A stretch of 64,000 nucleotides of DNA, taken from assembly GCA_027475525.1 (NCBI GenBank), contig JAMWFC010000053.1, positions 62,001 through 126,000 on the forward strand, given 5' to 3'. Below are positions 1-13,368 of this stretch, piece after piece (the first letter of the stretch is position 1; each line of letters opens with the position of its first letter). The notes beneath the pieces are model-generated. The model was not told where the DNA came from. It did not search any database and saw only the letters and a list, made by a program, of their open reading frames with translations. The position numbers were made by a program, and so were the translations under genes. The stretch is from Macrolepiota albuminosa (Eukaryota; Basidiomycota; Agaricomycetes; Agaricales; Agaricaceae).

Positions 1-731
1 CTTCTCTCCTCACACCATCTCATTTGTATTTGAGCTAAATTTATCATCTTAGTCTTATTTAACTACCAGACTTTCTTTCAGTCCTCTGCATTCCACTCTA
101 AATGTTACAATACAACTACCTATTAATTCCTGTACACAGTCTGAGATATGACTAATTTGTCGATGACATCTTGCAGAGCTCTAACAGCTTGTACAGTTGT
201 ATAATGTATAATATTGTCTACACAGTTTGAGTTTGACATAGTCAATTTTAGCACTAAGACCTTGTATGAATATCCCTTGATGGCTTGAAATGGTGGGACA
301 GTGCTTGGCATGTATTTTGTTGGAATTCCAACCAAGCAGATTGGTGAACATCTAGATAAACACACATATGTGTAAGTAGATATTATGTTTATTTTGTATA
401 CCTAGATAAACATGTTCATGCATACTCATATCCATCCGACCCGAATGAATCTCAACAATGTCCACTCGAGATCTCTTCGCAACTTGGTTTCTTTTGCTAT
501 CTTTCCTAAATCCTATCACCAAATGAACTTCTGTCCAAATGCCTATGCCTATCATACTATACAGTCATTAATGTACACAAATAATGAATCTTAGGCCTCT
601 ACGAAATATCCCAACCATATTTGACATGCAACCAGGGAAGATTTCAACAATTTGAACACCGAGGAAAGTCTACATTGTGAGGTGAAGGTAATTGCCATGC
701 ATTAGGTGGCCCGTGTGATTGCAGGAACTGG
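1..731. other. Intergenic, no gene seen
   Basis: No reading frame in this stretch shows a recognisable domain, and all are short and lack good codon structure. It lies downstream of the RhoGAP gene on the minus strand, so part of it is probably that gene's 3' untranslated region. I see no repeat or RNA gene here. Confidence 0.5.
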
Positions 732-3647
732 TCATGGAGGTGGAATGAGCTGCTGAGTGCTGTGTCGTGCCGTACTGAAAGCCTCTTGATCTGGTGTTGG
801 AACACCATCTGTTTCATAATCGTTTGATGCTGTGGGGGAAGGTGGAGGCGTCACCTCTTGCGAATTCTGTCCTAGACGTAAGGATAGAGGAGACGGATGG
901 TCGTGGTACACTCTTGATGGCGATTGCGGGTTGGCGCGGAGAGATGGATGGATGCTGCTTGTTGGTCGTGCAGGTAACCGAGGAGTAAAATCTTGAGGGG
1001 ACGTCGCTTGTGAGGCACCATTGTTGGGAGTATATGGTAAAACATTTGCAACCTTCGTACTCTTGGAACCGTAAGTATAAACGGGCACCGGTTCTCCCGC
1101 AGGAGTTGGCGGAAGAGGAGGTGAGTGGTGACTCAGGTGTTCTGAGTAAAGGATGTGCGCGTGGACGATCAGGTCTTCCATAACCGAATCCTAGTTGTTC
1201 CTTTAAGTTTCAGAATGACTTGAATGAAGGTGATTTGATTTTACGAACCTTCCATGTCTGCACACTCAACAAGTCGCCGCCCTTCGGCATCTCATCTTCA
1301 CCAAAAATCACGCTTCCAAACACAATCGCAAGATTTTTGGGATCCATCTTGTTCCTTTCACTGAAAGCTGCAACACGAGAGAGATGCTCCAGCAGAGCTC
1401 TCAACGTTAATTGATGCACAGATGGTAGCCTTCTTATTTTGGAACGGAGAAGCATGAAGTTACTGGCGATGTGATCAGCTAGAAGGCAATCAGTATGACT
1501 GTCGCCCCATATCAAAACCATCGAACCTCGATCTTCTGTGTGCTGAATCCTTTCTTGAAGAGGAAATTTAAATACAGGCTCTGGAAGATCCCTCAAATAG
1601 AGCTGTACATAAGAAACATTTTGAAATGTGATACTTTATCATGACAGGTATGCGCACCTTGAGTAATGATGAAACAGCATATACATCGTCCCTCTGAGAA
1701 AACTCGAAGCGCTCCTCATCTTTTTCGATATTGTGTTGCATCTGCAAAGTTCATGTGCCTACCATGTGCTGAGAGAATAAGAATGTTTACCGTTTGGACG
1801 ATAGCATGACGGCCCGAGACCTTGCAGAAAAACTATTAGAAATCCTGCATGGAAGGTTTCGCTGCTATCCTCACCCTGTAGATACCTTCCGACTCAAGAC
1901 CACGTCGGTCAATCTCTTGTATACATATTCGTACGATTTTGGGTATTTCCCCTTCCTGCAAGCCCTTTGAGGTTGCGTAGTCCACCAAACTTAAACCGAA
2001 GATTAAATCTTTGCACAAGCCGACAAGGCCATGCTCGTATAATATAGGTTCAGGTATCGTAGAAGCCATAGAACGAGGTATGCAAGTTTTCAGCTTGTTC
2101 ACGTCTCTCTCAGGTGAAATGTTAATCACTATTGACCGAGCATGGATAGCGAGTTGTGTCTGAGTCGTGGAAGTAGCGCTTTTAACAAGTGAGGTCGTCG
2201 GACAAATTCAATCAGACAATCACACACGTCATGTTATCCGTATATCTTTCGAGCGATTTCTTCATGGTCGCTGACATTTCTTCTGCAAACATCTCCAAAC
2301 TCTACGAGGAGTTTTCAAAGGGTTATCAGCGGGTGAAGTCTGTTGGGACATACGGTGTAAGCGCCTTCCAGAGTCTTCGTCCGTCGAAGACGCAAAGTCT
2401 CCAACCGGTGCACACCTTTGCGATATTCGCGATCTATTATCGACATGAACTAGTGTTCTTGTTTGCAATTCTAGGAGGTCAACACACCTGCTTCGTCGGC
2501 TTCTCTTTTAGTTCTCACCGTTCGAAGGGCTTGATTCTCTCTCCCACCACCCAGGGTCTCTTTTACAGCCCCCTTGTCAAGAAAACCGATAAGTTGATTC
2601 AGTTGTTTTTTTCCTAGGAACACGCATGTCAGAGATCCAAAAGGGATGGGTCAGGTGTCATAAACCTTGGTGCGCAAAATCCGAGAATGCAGTAGACGAG
2701 GACGGTGAGCGGTTTCGGGTTGGAGGGCCGCTTCCAGATGGCCGACGATCAAGTGCGCGTAATGGCTGAGGACCGGTCACTGTAGGCCTCGATGGAATTG
2801 ATGGATTTGACTTGGAGTTACTCAAGTGATGATACTGCTCCCCGCCAGGCGAGGGAGATGGAAGTTGTGCGGCTGGGCCGATAGTGGTTGCCGCCCGCTT
2901 TTGTTCCTTTAGAGAGGTGAGACAACATAAGTTCGGATAGACAATACCATATACCTCCATCTCTGTAAATTTCTTTACATACTTTGACTTCAACTTCGGT
3001 AGTACATTTTCCACGTACTCATTATAGGCCGAACTTGAGTCCTTCAAGTCCTCTTTGATCCGCTTCCGAGTGCGCTCCTGAGTTTCCTAGAGAAATAATC
3101 GCATTGAGCAAGACGAGTGTGTTACATGACTCTTGCCTTCAAAGTCGTCAAAGGGGCGATTACATCCGTAGTAAGAGCGGCGCAAAATGCTTCTCTTGCC
3201 TGCGCCTCTGAAGTGGGACATGGACAATTGTAAACCTTGCGAGAGTGATTGAATGTACCTCGCTCCAAATTGTCCCTGATCTCATGCCAAACACTTCGAG
3301 TAGTATTAAGTTCTCCTCGATCCTCTAAGTATGTGTCCAAGGACTTGATCTTGTGGTGTAATTTGAGGAGTGAATCCACACTGTGGAAATCAGTAGAATC
3401 GAGCCTGAATGCATTGGGCCTAGGAAACTCACTATGTCTCTTCAATTCGCTTCCTGATAAAAAATAGTTACCTCAAACACGCGATTTGAACATAATGACA
3501 CGAATCTCACCGTTCTTGGAAGAAGCTGAGGTAAGAGTCGGACAGAATACGGAGATGAACATCAAAGAGGGGTACGGGTCCTTGTGGCGTAGTCGACGGA
3601 TCCGATGTCGATGGCCTTGACGGCGTAGGAGAATCCACGGTGGTCAT
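732..3647 (-). CDS. F-BAR and RhoGAP domain protein (Rho GTPase-activating protein)
   Basis: Predicted GTPase-activating protein for Rho-family GTPases that binds curved membrane, acting at sites of polarised growth or septation. The N-terminus carries an F-BAR domain: an opening with SYLSFFQER, a helix around the WHEIRDNLE motif, and helices with DREYRKGVHRLE and FAEEMSATMKKSLERY. The RhoGAP domain follows, with GEIPKIV and the arginine-finger region EGIYRV near 1870-1900, RDLPEPVF near 1570, and PKNLAIVFGSVIF near 1320. The C-terminal 140 residues are proline/serine-rich. A low-complexity Pro/Ser stretch (about 2680-2910) falls inside the F-BAR region. At least eight introns are needed. The start is the first in-frame ATG, at 3647; upstream codons in this frame are not ATG. 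Domain order resembles yeast Rgd1 and fission-yeast Rga8; no DEP domain was seen. Estimated length is 750-800 residues. Confidence 0.85.
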
Positions 3648-4457
3648 GCTGACGAGCAGCCTTCCTCGAACGATGTCCTGGTGCAGGACATGCCTTTCAA
3701 GGGACCCCGACCACTGGCGCACGTGACCTATCTGATATACTGTGCAGGGAGGGACGAATGAAATGAATGATTTGAATTTATCCGCGGGTAACTAATGTGC
3801 TATGTACTCCTAGGATAACGACGTATTCAGATTTATTCTACGTCCACTTATTATGATTGTTAATCCATACTGGCGGTTTCTGTCGGCTTGTCGTGTGGAT
3901 GGGGTCGCCGTTGTGCGTGCTCGTAGGAAGAAGTGTTTTGGAGTCGTAGGGGTCCTGTTTCTCCCGAGTCCGTGGATGGGGTCGCCGTTGTGCGTGCTCG
4001 TAGGAAGAAGTGTTTTGGAGTCGTAGGGGTCCTGTTTCTCCCGAGTCCTACTTAAGATTGCCTGTGTGTCGCATATTCCTGTGGGTGAGTAGGCTCCCCA
4101 TATCCGAAGCCTGTATGAGGCCGTGTCCATTTGCAATTACATTGCTTGCCGACTAGTTTATGCCAAGGCGTCCGTCCAAGGTAACAGATCTAGAAAGAAC
4201 ATAAATATGAAATCCCACATTCATGCTTCTTGAGTTCTTCACCTCTTCCTACCTTACTCCTTCATCAGATTTCAGAGCTTGTAATCAGTCTGTGATCTGA
4301 TGGTGAGGATCCTCAATTCATTCGCCGTCCCACTCTCCCGACAGAGAACAGTGCCAGGAACCTGTTGAATCATTTACCGGAGGTCATCGATCACCCGTCT
4401 ATTCCGTGGAAGGCCTTTCTTTGCTTGAGGTTTGCGACGTTTTACTTCAAACACACA
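3648..4457. promoter_or_regulatory. Divergent promoter region between RhoGAP and ABC transporter genes
   Basis: About 0.8 kb separates two divergently transcribed genes, so it should hold both promoters. It contains a 77-bp tandem duplication (3895-4048). A short upstream reading frame of 22 codons begins with ATG at 4300 and ends at 4368, just ahead of the proposed transporter start. It could be a regulatory uORF, or part of an unrecognised 5' exon. No TATA box can be assigned with confidence. Confidence 0.45.
3895..4048. repeat. 77-bp tandem duplication, two copies
   Basis: The block 3895-3971 is repeated directly at 3972-4048, and I see no differences between the two by eye. Each copy starts GTGGATGGGGTCGCCG and ends CTCCCGAGTCC. 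The unit length is not a multiple of three and no coding frame is credible, so this is a non-coding duplication in the divergent promoter. Confidence 0.9.
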
Positions 4458-7400
4458 ATGTACCCTCCATTCAGGTGGGCTACGGAGACATACCGATTCG
4501 TGATACACGAACAAGCTCCTCTCCACGCCATGGTTATGCAAGACGATGCGCGGTTAGCTTTCTCTAACAGCCTCTTGTCCGACACCCTCGCTATTCCAAG
4601 TCTGGTGGCCGCATGCTCGGCGGGCATCCTTTTCATCCATTCTTTCGTAACCTCACGCATCTACATGCAAGCGAGGAACCACGTTTCTGAGACACTAATA
4701 CATGAAGAAACCGATGACAAGTCTCGTGGGCTGGGCATTCGTGGTCGTTCGGGTGGAAATGTCATTTTTGCATACCAGGTTGCAAGGTTGGTCGGGTGCT
4801 TGGTCCTTACTGGCATTTCAATCTATAGTTCAGTCATGTTTCGGAGAGAAGTCTATGATCTCGCCATGTCTGCATCATATGTACGTGGAAGTTTTATTTT
4901 TTGTTTGCAGTCGCCATTTTCACACTCTGATCTTCTCTAGCTTTACGCGTCTTTTTTGGCTGCTGTCGTGGCAGTAGGCTCTCCGAGATGGAGCGGTGTC
5001 GCTTTGGTGCACATTAATTTCCTATTGCTCTCAACATTCGGAGTCTTTTTCTATCGGGACATTTTTCCACTTGCAACCTATGATAGAATTCCTCTTGATT
5101 GGTCGGAAGGCCCTCTCTTATGGACCAAATTATTTATTCTGGCTTTGACAAGCCTTGTGATTCCTCTCCTTGTCCCTCGTCAATATAAACCTGTGGATCC
5201 AGACGTAGGTTTCCTTGTTAGTACAAATTTAGATTTTGTTCAATGGTTCTTAAGGTCCCCATGGAAGTTCCCAATCCAGAACAGACCGCATCACTTCTCT
5301 CGCTCATCGTTTATTCATTCTTGGATCCCATCGTTTTCTTGGCATACACAATCCCCCATCTGTCGCACGACCAGCTTCCACCATTGTCTGACTATGATGA
5401 CGCCGTAAATTTGAAAGCTCACAGCTTTCCTGTGAGTTTTTGAACCTACAAACTGCATTAACTGCTTTAGCTCGCTCACATAATGGCCAGCATATCGATC
5501 CCTTTATCGTAGGAAGGAAACAGCACTTGTTCTGGGGACTTTTGCGAACTTTCCGCAGAGAGTACATGGTTCTTGCAGCTATGCTTTTTATAACGGCAGC
5601 TGCAAGTTTTATTTCTCCTATTGGGATTAAACAATTGCTCCTGTGCGTCATCATCATATCGTATGCCTAGCTACAAGACTTAATCTTCCTGTAGGTACGT
5701 AGAAACACAGGGGAAGAACGCTACAATTCGACCATGGTTTTGGATTATCTGGCTTTTCCTCGGCCCTGTCTTAGGCTCGCTGGCTTGGCAATGGTATATT
5801 TTCATTGCTGTGAGTCATCTTGTCGCATGGCAGCGCGTGACCAACAGGTTTTGTATTTTGACAGACAAGGACCCTTGTGCGTGCAGAAGGAATCATCACA
5901 CAATTGATATTTGAGCATTCACTCCGCATTCGAGTCAAGGCCGAAACTGAAGCAAGCTTGCCTAGCACTTCTTCCGGTCCTTCTACTCCGACAACATCAG
6001 ATACTGATTCTGTCAGTCCCCCTGCTGATGACGATGGTGGCGTAGGCAACAATTCCGGAGAATTGACTGGCTCAGGCGAAGTGGAGACCCTGCATTCTCG
6101 AGACAACACAATTCGTGCTAGCTCTTCCAGCATAAAATCCAGTGTTAGCTCCAAGAAGGGTAAAGGAAAAGATACCGCATCTTCCGAAGTGTCAAAACGT
6201 GGAGGAAGCTCCAGTGCAGAAAATCTTGTTGGAAAGATCAATAACCTCGTCACTACGGACATGAATAATATCACGGAAGCTCGCGATTTCTTGCTGGTAT
6301 TGATCTATATACCACTCCAGATCATTTTATGCATCATCTTCCTTTACCTTGTACTCGGATGGAGGTAATGCAAAATGCGTTTTCTTTGAGTATGTACTAA
6401 TGATGAGCCTTCCAGCGCATTCGTCGGTCTGGTGTCTATCGTCATGCTATTCCCTATTCCGGGTTATGTCGCGAAGCGCATACAAGATGTGCAGGTTGTC
6501 AGATTAAATGCAACTGATGCTCGTGTTCAGACTGTCACTGAAAGTATGGACCTTGCCTCCAAGTTACATTAATGAACTAACGAATGTCTGAAACAAGCAA
6601 TGAATGTATTGCGCATGATCAAGTTATTTGGTTGGGAGAAGAAGATGGAGGAAAAGATTGCTCAAAAGCGAGAGAAAGAGCTGGTCTGGATATGGAAGCG
6701 ACAATTTCTCGATATGATTAATGGGAATTTGAAGTATGTGGATCCATTTCTAGCTGAGTTTTCGACTTAACCTGTTCTGAAGCTTCCTCATTCCTATTGT
6801 GACTATGATTGTGACGTATTCAACCTAGTAAGAGAATGAACTGCTATCTTTGACGTACTTACTGAAGGGTCTTTGTAGTGTTGGTAATAATGTTTAACTC
6901 TGGACTATCAGCTGATATTCTCGCAGACAATCGTTATGAAGCAAGAGTTAAGTGCTTCAAAAGTCTTCAGTTCCATGGCGGTTTTCGACATGTTACGCGA
7001 TCAACTTCACATGGTGTTCTATGCGATCACACAGCTCGTTACCGGAAAAGTGTCTCTCAATCGAGTTGATGACTTCCTTAAGAATGTGTGTAATCCGCTC
7101 TTCTTTCACATCGCAAGCTTAGAAGTTCAATAGACTGAACTCCTCGATGCATTTTCTAAGAAAGACTCTGTTGATATATTCCCACAGGAGGACTGCCCTA
7201 GCGATGAGATTGGTTTTCGTGATGCTACTTTTGTGTGGTCAAACGAGTTGGAGGGTAATTTGACACCCTCAAAACGGAATTTCGTTCTCAAAATCAACGA
7301 TGAGTTGAAGTTTCGGCGAGGGCAAATCAACATCGTCATTGGTCCTACTGGATCTGGTAAGACCTCCCTTCTCATGGCGCTTCTTGGTATGTAGACCTCC

Positions 7401-10400
7401 TAGATTTTTAAATGATAAGTTTGACTTCTTCCCAGGTGAAATGCATTTCATCCCTTCGCATCCTCACTCTTGGTTCAGCCTTCCTCGAGACAAAGGAGTA
7501 GCGTATGCAGCGCAGGAGTCGTGGGTTCAGAATGAAACCATCAGGGTGTGTTGCCAGCATTTTTTCCCGCAAGGTATCGGCCGTTTTTGACACCGGTATA
7601 GGAAAACATTCTCTTTGGTGCACCGTTCGATGAGGAGCGCTACAAGAAAGTATTGTACCAGTGTTCACTTGAACGCGACCTTACCTTGTTTGATGCCGGT
7701 GATGGGACTGAGGTGGGTGAAAAAGGCCTAACATTGAGTGGTGGACAAAAAGCTCGTATAACTCTCGCTCGAGCTGTTTATTCTCGGGCTGAAATCCTTC
7801 TTTTGGATGACGTTTTGGCCGCACTCGAGTGAGTTGACAGTACATCTGTGGATTCCTCGAGCATCTAAACATTATTGCCACAGCGTTCATACGGCGAAGT
7901 GGATTGTCGAAAAATGTTTCGCTGGCGATCTTATTCAGGGTAGGACGGTTCTTCTTGTGGTACGTCTGTACTTGCTTTTCAAACTGCCTCTATATACCGA
8001 CAATCTAAGACCCATAACGTTGCTTTGACTCGTCCCATTGCAAGTTACGTAGTTTCGCTAGCTATTGATGGCACAATCCATACGCGGGGTTCTATCTCTG
8101 AAGCTCTCTCTGATGACTGCTCCTTCGCTGAAGAACTCATCGAAGAAAAGAATATGATTAACAAAGGGGAAAGCGAAGTTGAACCGGCCCCACTTGCAGA
8201 AGAGACCAAGTTAGATGGAAAGTTGGTGGTCGCGGAGGAGATAGAGTTGGGGCATATCAGTTGGGCTGCATGTAAGTCTTCCTCATGAACCTTGTAATCA
8301 GGACTAACGACGATGGAAGTGAAACTCTATTTTTCCGGTCTCGGTGGCAACAACCCTACCCTATTCTTTTTGGTTGTTATGATTGGCCTTGTCTTGTGTG
8401 ACCTTTTGAACGCGATTCAAACCTGGTATCTTGGTTATTGGGCATCTCAGTACGAACATCATAATTATCCCCCATCGGAAGTCCCTGTTTTCTCGTGGGT
8501 GTCATCGAATACATGTTTGTTCATAGCTCATTAGCTGTCATAGATATTTAGGCGTATATGGTATGTTTCACTTCCAGATCTTCAGTTAGGTCTCATCGTT
8601 ATCGACCACACAGCCATGCTCCTCCTTCTCGCCGTTGTTTTATATTGCTCTTCCTACTTGGTTTATATGTATGGAGTTATCCGGGCTTCAAGAAACATTC
8701 ATGGGCGGCTCTTGTCATCCGTTTTGGGTGCAACCTTGAGGTACGGCTCCTTCAAGTTGTACTTGAATTTTTTCATTTTTTCTCAATTGTTTGCTTGAAG
8801 ATGGCTTGATGTAACACCTACATCTCGTGTGATCGCAAGATGTACTCAGGACATAAGAGCAGGTATGATCAGTTTCGGGTAGTTGAAAATAACTTCCCTT
8901 GCTAAAGTGCTCTCAAGTGGATGGCCAGATCTCGAATGGACTCTGGTGGCTCGCTGAAATGACAATTACAATGCTCATCAAGTTTGGTGCTGTAGTTTTG
9001 TTCACGCCTGCCTTTTTACTCCCTGGAGTCGTCGTCGCAATTCTGGGTGGTTGTACTGGGCAAATTTACATTGCAGCTCAGCTTTCGGTCAAACGCGAGA
9101 TGTCAAACGCGAGAGCCCCTGTCCTTGGCCAGTAAGCGTTCAAGGATATACAAGAGTTTGTACCACTCAATTCGATGTCATCAGCTTCGGAGCCGCAATT
9201 TCTGGTCTCAGTAAGCACAACTATTTACAATAATGGTCAGGTATTTGATTTTCTTTCTAGCGTCCATTCGTGCCTATGGAGCCCAGAAGGACTTCCGAGA
9301 CGAGTCTCTGCGACGTATCAATCGATACACTCGAGCCGCTCGGACCTTCTACAACCTTAATCGTTGGATTTGTGTCCGAATTGATGCTATTGGCGGACTA
9401 TTTGCCGCCTCTTTGGCAGCGTATCTAGTGTATTTCCAAGACTCAAAAGCTTCGAACACAGGTTTCTCTATCAATATGGCGGGTCAGTGCATTCCAACTG
9501 CCGCTAAGTAGGCCTTCAGCTTATACTACTACTTTAGTTGGTTTTAGTGGTATGATCCTATGGTGGGTTAGAGTGTTGAACGATTTCGAAGTTCAAGGTA
9601 AACCCTTCCATCCGTATCGTCTCGTTCTAACATGCACATCGGTTAAACAGGCAACAGGTCCGTACAAAGAGAACTTTTTGAACTTCCACAACCTCACAAA
9701 AAACAGCTTGGAACGTATCCAAGGTTATGTTGACATTGAACAAGAACCGAAACCCACGAAACAAGGTGTACCTCCTGCACACTGGCCGTCTAGTGGTGAA
9801 ATCCGGGTTGAAAATCTGTCGGCCAGATATACCTTAGACGGACCTGCTGTGCTTCATGATCTCTCGTTCTCTATCAAATCTGGGGAGCGTATCGGAGTCG
9901 GTGAATCATCAGTTTTTTGTGTTCTATGAATCTCGACTAATTCACAACTTAATTCCAAGTTGGAAGAACAGGGTCAGGCAAAGTATGTAGTTCCAAGTCT
10001 TATGAATCCCCTAATTATCGATGTTTGCGCAGAGCTCCTTGACCCTTTCCCTTTTACGTTGTATTCACAACGAGGGCAGCATATTTTATGATGGTGTCAA
10101 TACAAAGGACGTCAATCTGGATATTCTAAGGTCTCACATTACCATCATACCTCAGATTGTCAGTGTGGTTTTTTTCTCGGTACTATACCCGATGCCACTG
10201 ATTCTGCATGCAGCCTGAACTGCTGAGCGGCACTTTGAGAGAGAATTTGGATCCCTTTGATCATTACGATGATGCAATTCTGAATGATGCTTTACGTGCC
10301 GCTGGATTATTTGCTCTGCAAAGTGAAATGGATGAAGGACGGCTTACCCTGGACAGTGCTATTGCTAGTGGTGGCGGTAACCTCTCCGTTGGTCAACGCC

Positions 10401-10958
10401 AGATTCTTGCCCTGGCAAGAGCGATAGTGCGCGACAGCAAAATCCTTATTCTTGATGAAGGTAAGGGATAATCAATAAGACGTCATCGTGTTTTTCACTG
10501 AATCTGACTCAAAATGTGTTGTAGCGACCTCGGCCATTGGTATAATCTATTTTGGCCATTTCCGCATGCTACTCACTGCTCATATTTCGTAGACTATAAG
10601 ACGGATTCAATCATTCAATCTTCCCTTCGAAAGGAACTCCGTGGTGACGTGACGCTCATTACTATCGCTCACAGACTCCAAACAATCATGGACGCCGATA
10701 AAATCGTCAGTTTTCAGTATATGGAAGCGTGATGCCATTGATGAATGTTTTTCCTAGCTTGTGCTCGATGCTGGGCGAATTGTGAGTCTTCCCTGTATAC
10801 CTTGATCATTATCCTCACTTGACAACAAATCGAAGGTTGAATTTGATAGCCCCCAACAGCTGCTTAAAATCTCGGATGGTAAACTAAAGGCCCTCGTCGA
10901 TGAATCTGGAGATCAAGATTTGCTGTACGCGATGTCAGAAGGAAAGGGCAGAAGATGA
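4458..10958 (+). CDS. ABC transporter, ABCC/MRP subfamily (multidrug-resistance-associated type)
   Basis: Full ABC exporter expected in the plasma or vacuolar membrane, moving conjugates or drugs with ATP. The order is: hydrophobic N-terminal segments, a first membrane domain, NBD1, a linker, a second membrane domain and NBD2. NBD1 has Walker A GPTGSGKT (7341-7364), signature LSGGQ (7734-7748), and Walker B followed by Asp ([11 protein letters not shown]) rather than Glu, as is usual in ABCC NBD1. NBD2 has Walker A GRTGSGKS split by an intron near 9980, signature LSVGQ (10382-10396), ILILDE, and the switch IAHRL. A Ser/Thr-rich cytoplasmic insert lies near 5950-6200. The gene has many introns; the frame is intact and ends with GRR then TGA at 10956-10958. 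The start is uncertain: 4458 is the first in-frame ATG, 4530 is another, and a 5' exon may be missing. About 1,450-1,500 residues. Confidence 0.9.
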
Positions 10959-11186
10959 GTTGTCTCATAAGCAGGCTCAAATTTCAAAAAATTGTATATA
11001 GGCACTTCACTTAAATTGTTACTTCACCAACCGTAGTGCTGGAGATGATTGAGACGACAAATAATGCATTCAAAACTAAACCAAAGTACTAAAATCGGAT
11101 GAGGAGCGACGGCAACACATGTAGCATACTGGCGTCAGGAGCCAGATCTTTAGATACTCACGACAAGAGAGACGAAAGATTAAAAC

Positions 11187-13088
11187 CTAGTGTCTTCTGT
11201 AACCAGAGTTGGGTTCCAGTCCATTACGGGGAGGAATATAGTCACGTTGAGGAGGGCCGGAGCGTGGAGGAGCACCAGATGGATGAGGTCCACCGGGCGC
11301 AGCACTAGGATAGTTGTTGCCATAAGCTGTTCCAACAGGATAAGGATGATCATAAGAGCGTGGAGGACTTTCTGAGCGACGCCTAAGAAAATTAATCTTA
11401 GTGTAAGAAAACAACGTCAAACAAGGTCCTACTTGTATCTTCCAGGCGCAGATTGGTCTAAAGGAACCCCGCGATACTCATCATACCGAGCTGGAGGTGG
11501 GCTTGGGGGGCGATTCCGATAATCAAATTCCCTGTGCGCCTCCTTATATAACAGGCTCGCTCGATAGCGTGACATCTCACCTGTTGGGAGGCATTCTCTC
11601 GAAATCTTCCCTATACCGGGGTGGAGTCCTTGGCCTCCCACTCCCAGTAGGCATGTATCCAGGAGGGAATCTCTCACCACCAGGTCTTCTCTCATAGCGA
11701 TCGTAGTAAGGTGGTGGAGGAGGTAAAGGAGGACCACCGTAGCTGCGATAATTTGCATCAGGTGGAGGATAGCGACCTCTGTAGTCTGCAGGAGGCGGGT
11801 ATCTCTCGCGGTCAGGCATAGGAGGTCCACGCCTATATTCGTCATATTCTCGCCCACGAACACCGGGAGGTGGTGCCGGATAGTCCCGGTAATCCCTAGG
11901 AGAGGGTGGCCGACGGTAGTCGCGACTCGACGGATAATCATAACGGGCGTCCCGGGGGCGTCCCATTGATACGTCCTCACGCTGTGGCACATTTCTATGG
12001 GTGAAGTAGGCTAGTCAATAGGAGCATAATCAAAAAATAAATCATCGTACGCGCGTCTGGGGGCTATTCTATCGTTACTAGTTAGACCAGGGAAAAATCA
12101 AGGAGGACTTCAACTCACAGGCCAGTGTGATTGGGACATTCTCTAGAAAGGAAACGAAATGTGATAAGAACAGACCAGACCTGCAAGAGCAACGACGAAC
12201 CTTGCCCAATGGCCCATTTGTCCGCACTTGAAACAAGCGCCGGGGTCTCCTGTATATTTGGCGGTGCGACCACCCCCTCTGGACAGTTCAACACGTATTT
12301 TGTTTCCCATGAAGTAGCCTTCATGGTACTTTGCTACGCTTTCCTCGGCTGCCTCCCGTGTATCGAATTCCTATACATACGTGAGACATAGTCTAACCTA
12401 ACAAAAGCAGACTCCGTACAACAAAACCATATCCAACTCTGAAAATTGACGGTGAATAGGGAGGACGATGAAGTAGAAGACTACCCACTTTAGTTCAATG
12501 TTCACAATATTGCCGATTTTTCCAAAGCAGCTTTGAAGATCCTCTTGTTGAGTGTGTTCGGGTAGACCACCAATATAGACTTTATTCGGCTGGACAGCGA
12601 AAGGTAAACACCCAGTTGAGGATACACAAGGAAACGGCAAGAGAAGTTGCAAACAGCCCCGAGCCAGAGTAAGCCTCCGATAGTACGAAAGCAACAGTGG
12701 AAATCCGAAGCAACCAAGCTAAGAATAATTAATAGTAGTACTGGACGAAGCACTAGCTCGGCGTCGAATACCACGCGTGGTAATGAGCGAGGCGGTGTAA
12801 AATGTCGCAGAAGAGACATGAGACAAGAAGAGACCTAAGCACCTTGATTTGCTTTTCGCGAAAAGTAATTTCTTTGCCTTCAGTAGCGCTAACTGCACCT
12901 GCGCTGGATCCGCGAGGATAATCTGGGTTTTCGGGGCCTTGACCCAGAGCGCGGTCGTCGTCAGGAGGTAAGGACGCTCCATTAGGAGGCTCAGCTCCGC
13001 CGCCTGGACCCATATGTTGTTCATCTTGCGGGCCCCAGTTATCCTGCTGGTGCGGAGGTTGGTCGACGTCGTCGGTTGTAGGAGCCAT
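11187..13088 (-). CDS. RNA-binding protein: one RRM, CCHC zinc knuckle, Arg/Pro/Tyr-rich tail (SR-like)
   Basis: Likely pre-mRNA splicing or mRNA-processing factor in the nucleus. After an acidic, glycine-rich N-terminus comes a single RRM with RNP2 KVYIGGL (about 12,570) and RNP1 GYGFVEF, which is split by an intron near 12,370-12,425. The RRM ends around KIRVELSRGGG. A CCHC knuckle follows, CFKCGQMGHWARECP, also interrupted by an intron near 12,135-12,190. The rest is a long low-complexity tail full of RD/RE/YRR, PPP and RYPPP segments, typical of SR-type splicing proteins. The ATG at 13,088 opens a clean acidic N-terminus and the stop lies at 11,187. RRM plus knuckle resembles the RSZ/9G8 arrangement, but orthology is not certain. 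Confidence 0.85.
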
Positions 13089-13368
13089 GACGAGATGGAT
13101 GTTCACGCAAAGGAAATACTCCAACCAAACATTAAGACAGGATCATTTTTTAAGCTCCGCTTTTGGGGGTCCGTGCATTCCAAGCATCAGTAAAGACAGT
13201 AAAGACAGTGTCATTTGAAGACAATAGCAAAGATATGTTGGGGGCACTTGTAGTGACTGAACGAGTAACTACGGATAGTAATGACATAATGGTAGACTGC
13301 AGAGAATAAGTCTGTTAGTCAGTGGCTACCCAGAGAGTCATTCACTTGTAATCAGAATTCTTGGACGC

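Noticed and set aside
3810..4136. Protein-coding frame across the 77-bp duplication
   Set aside because: The repeat unit is not a multiple of three and the translation is low-complexity with no homologous pattern.
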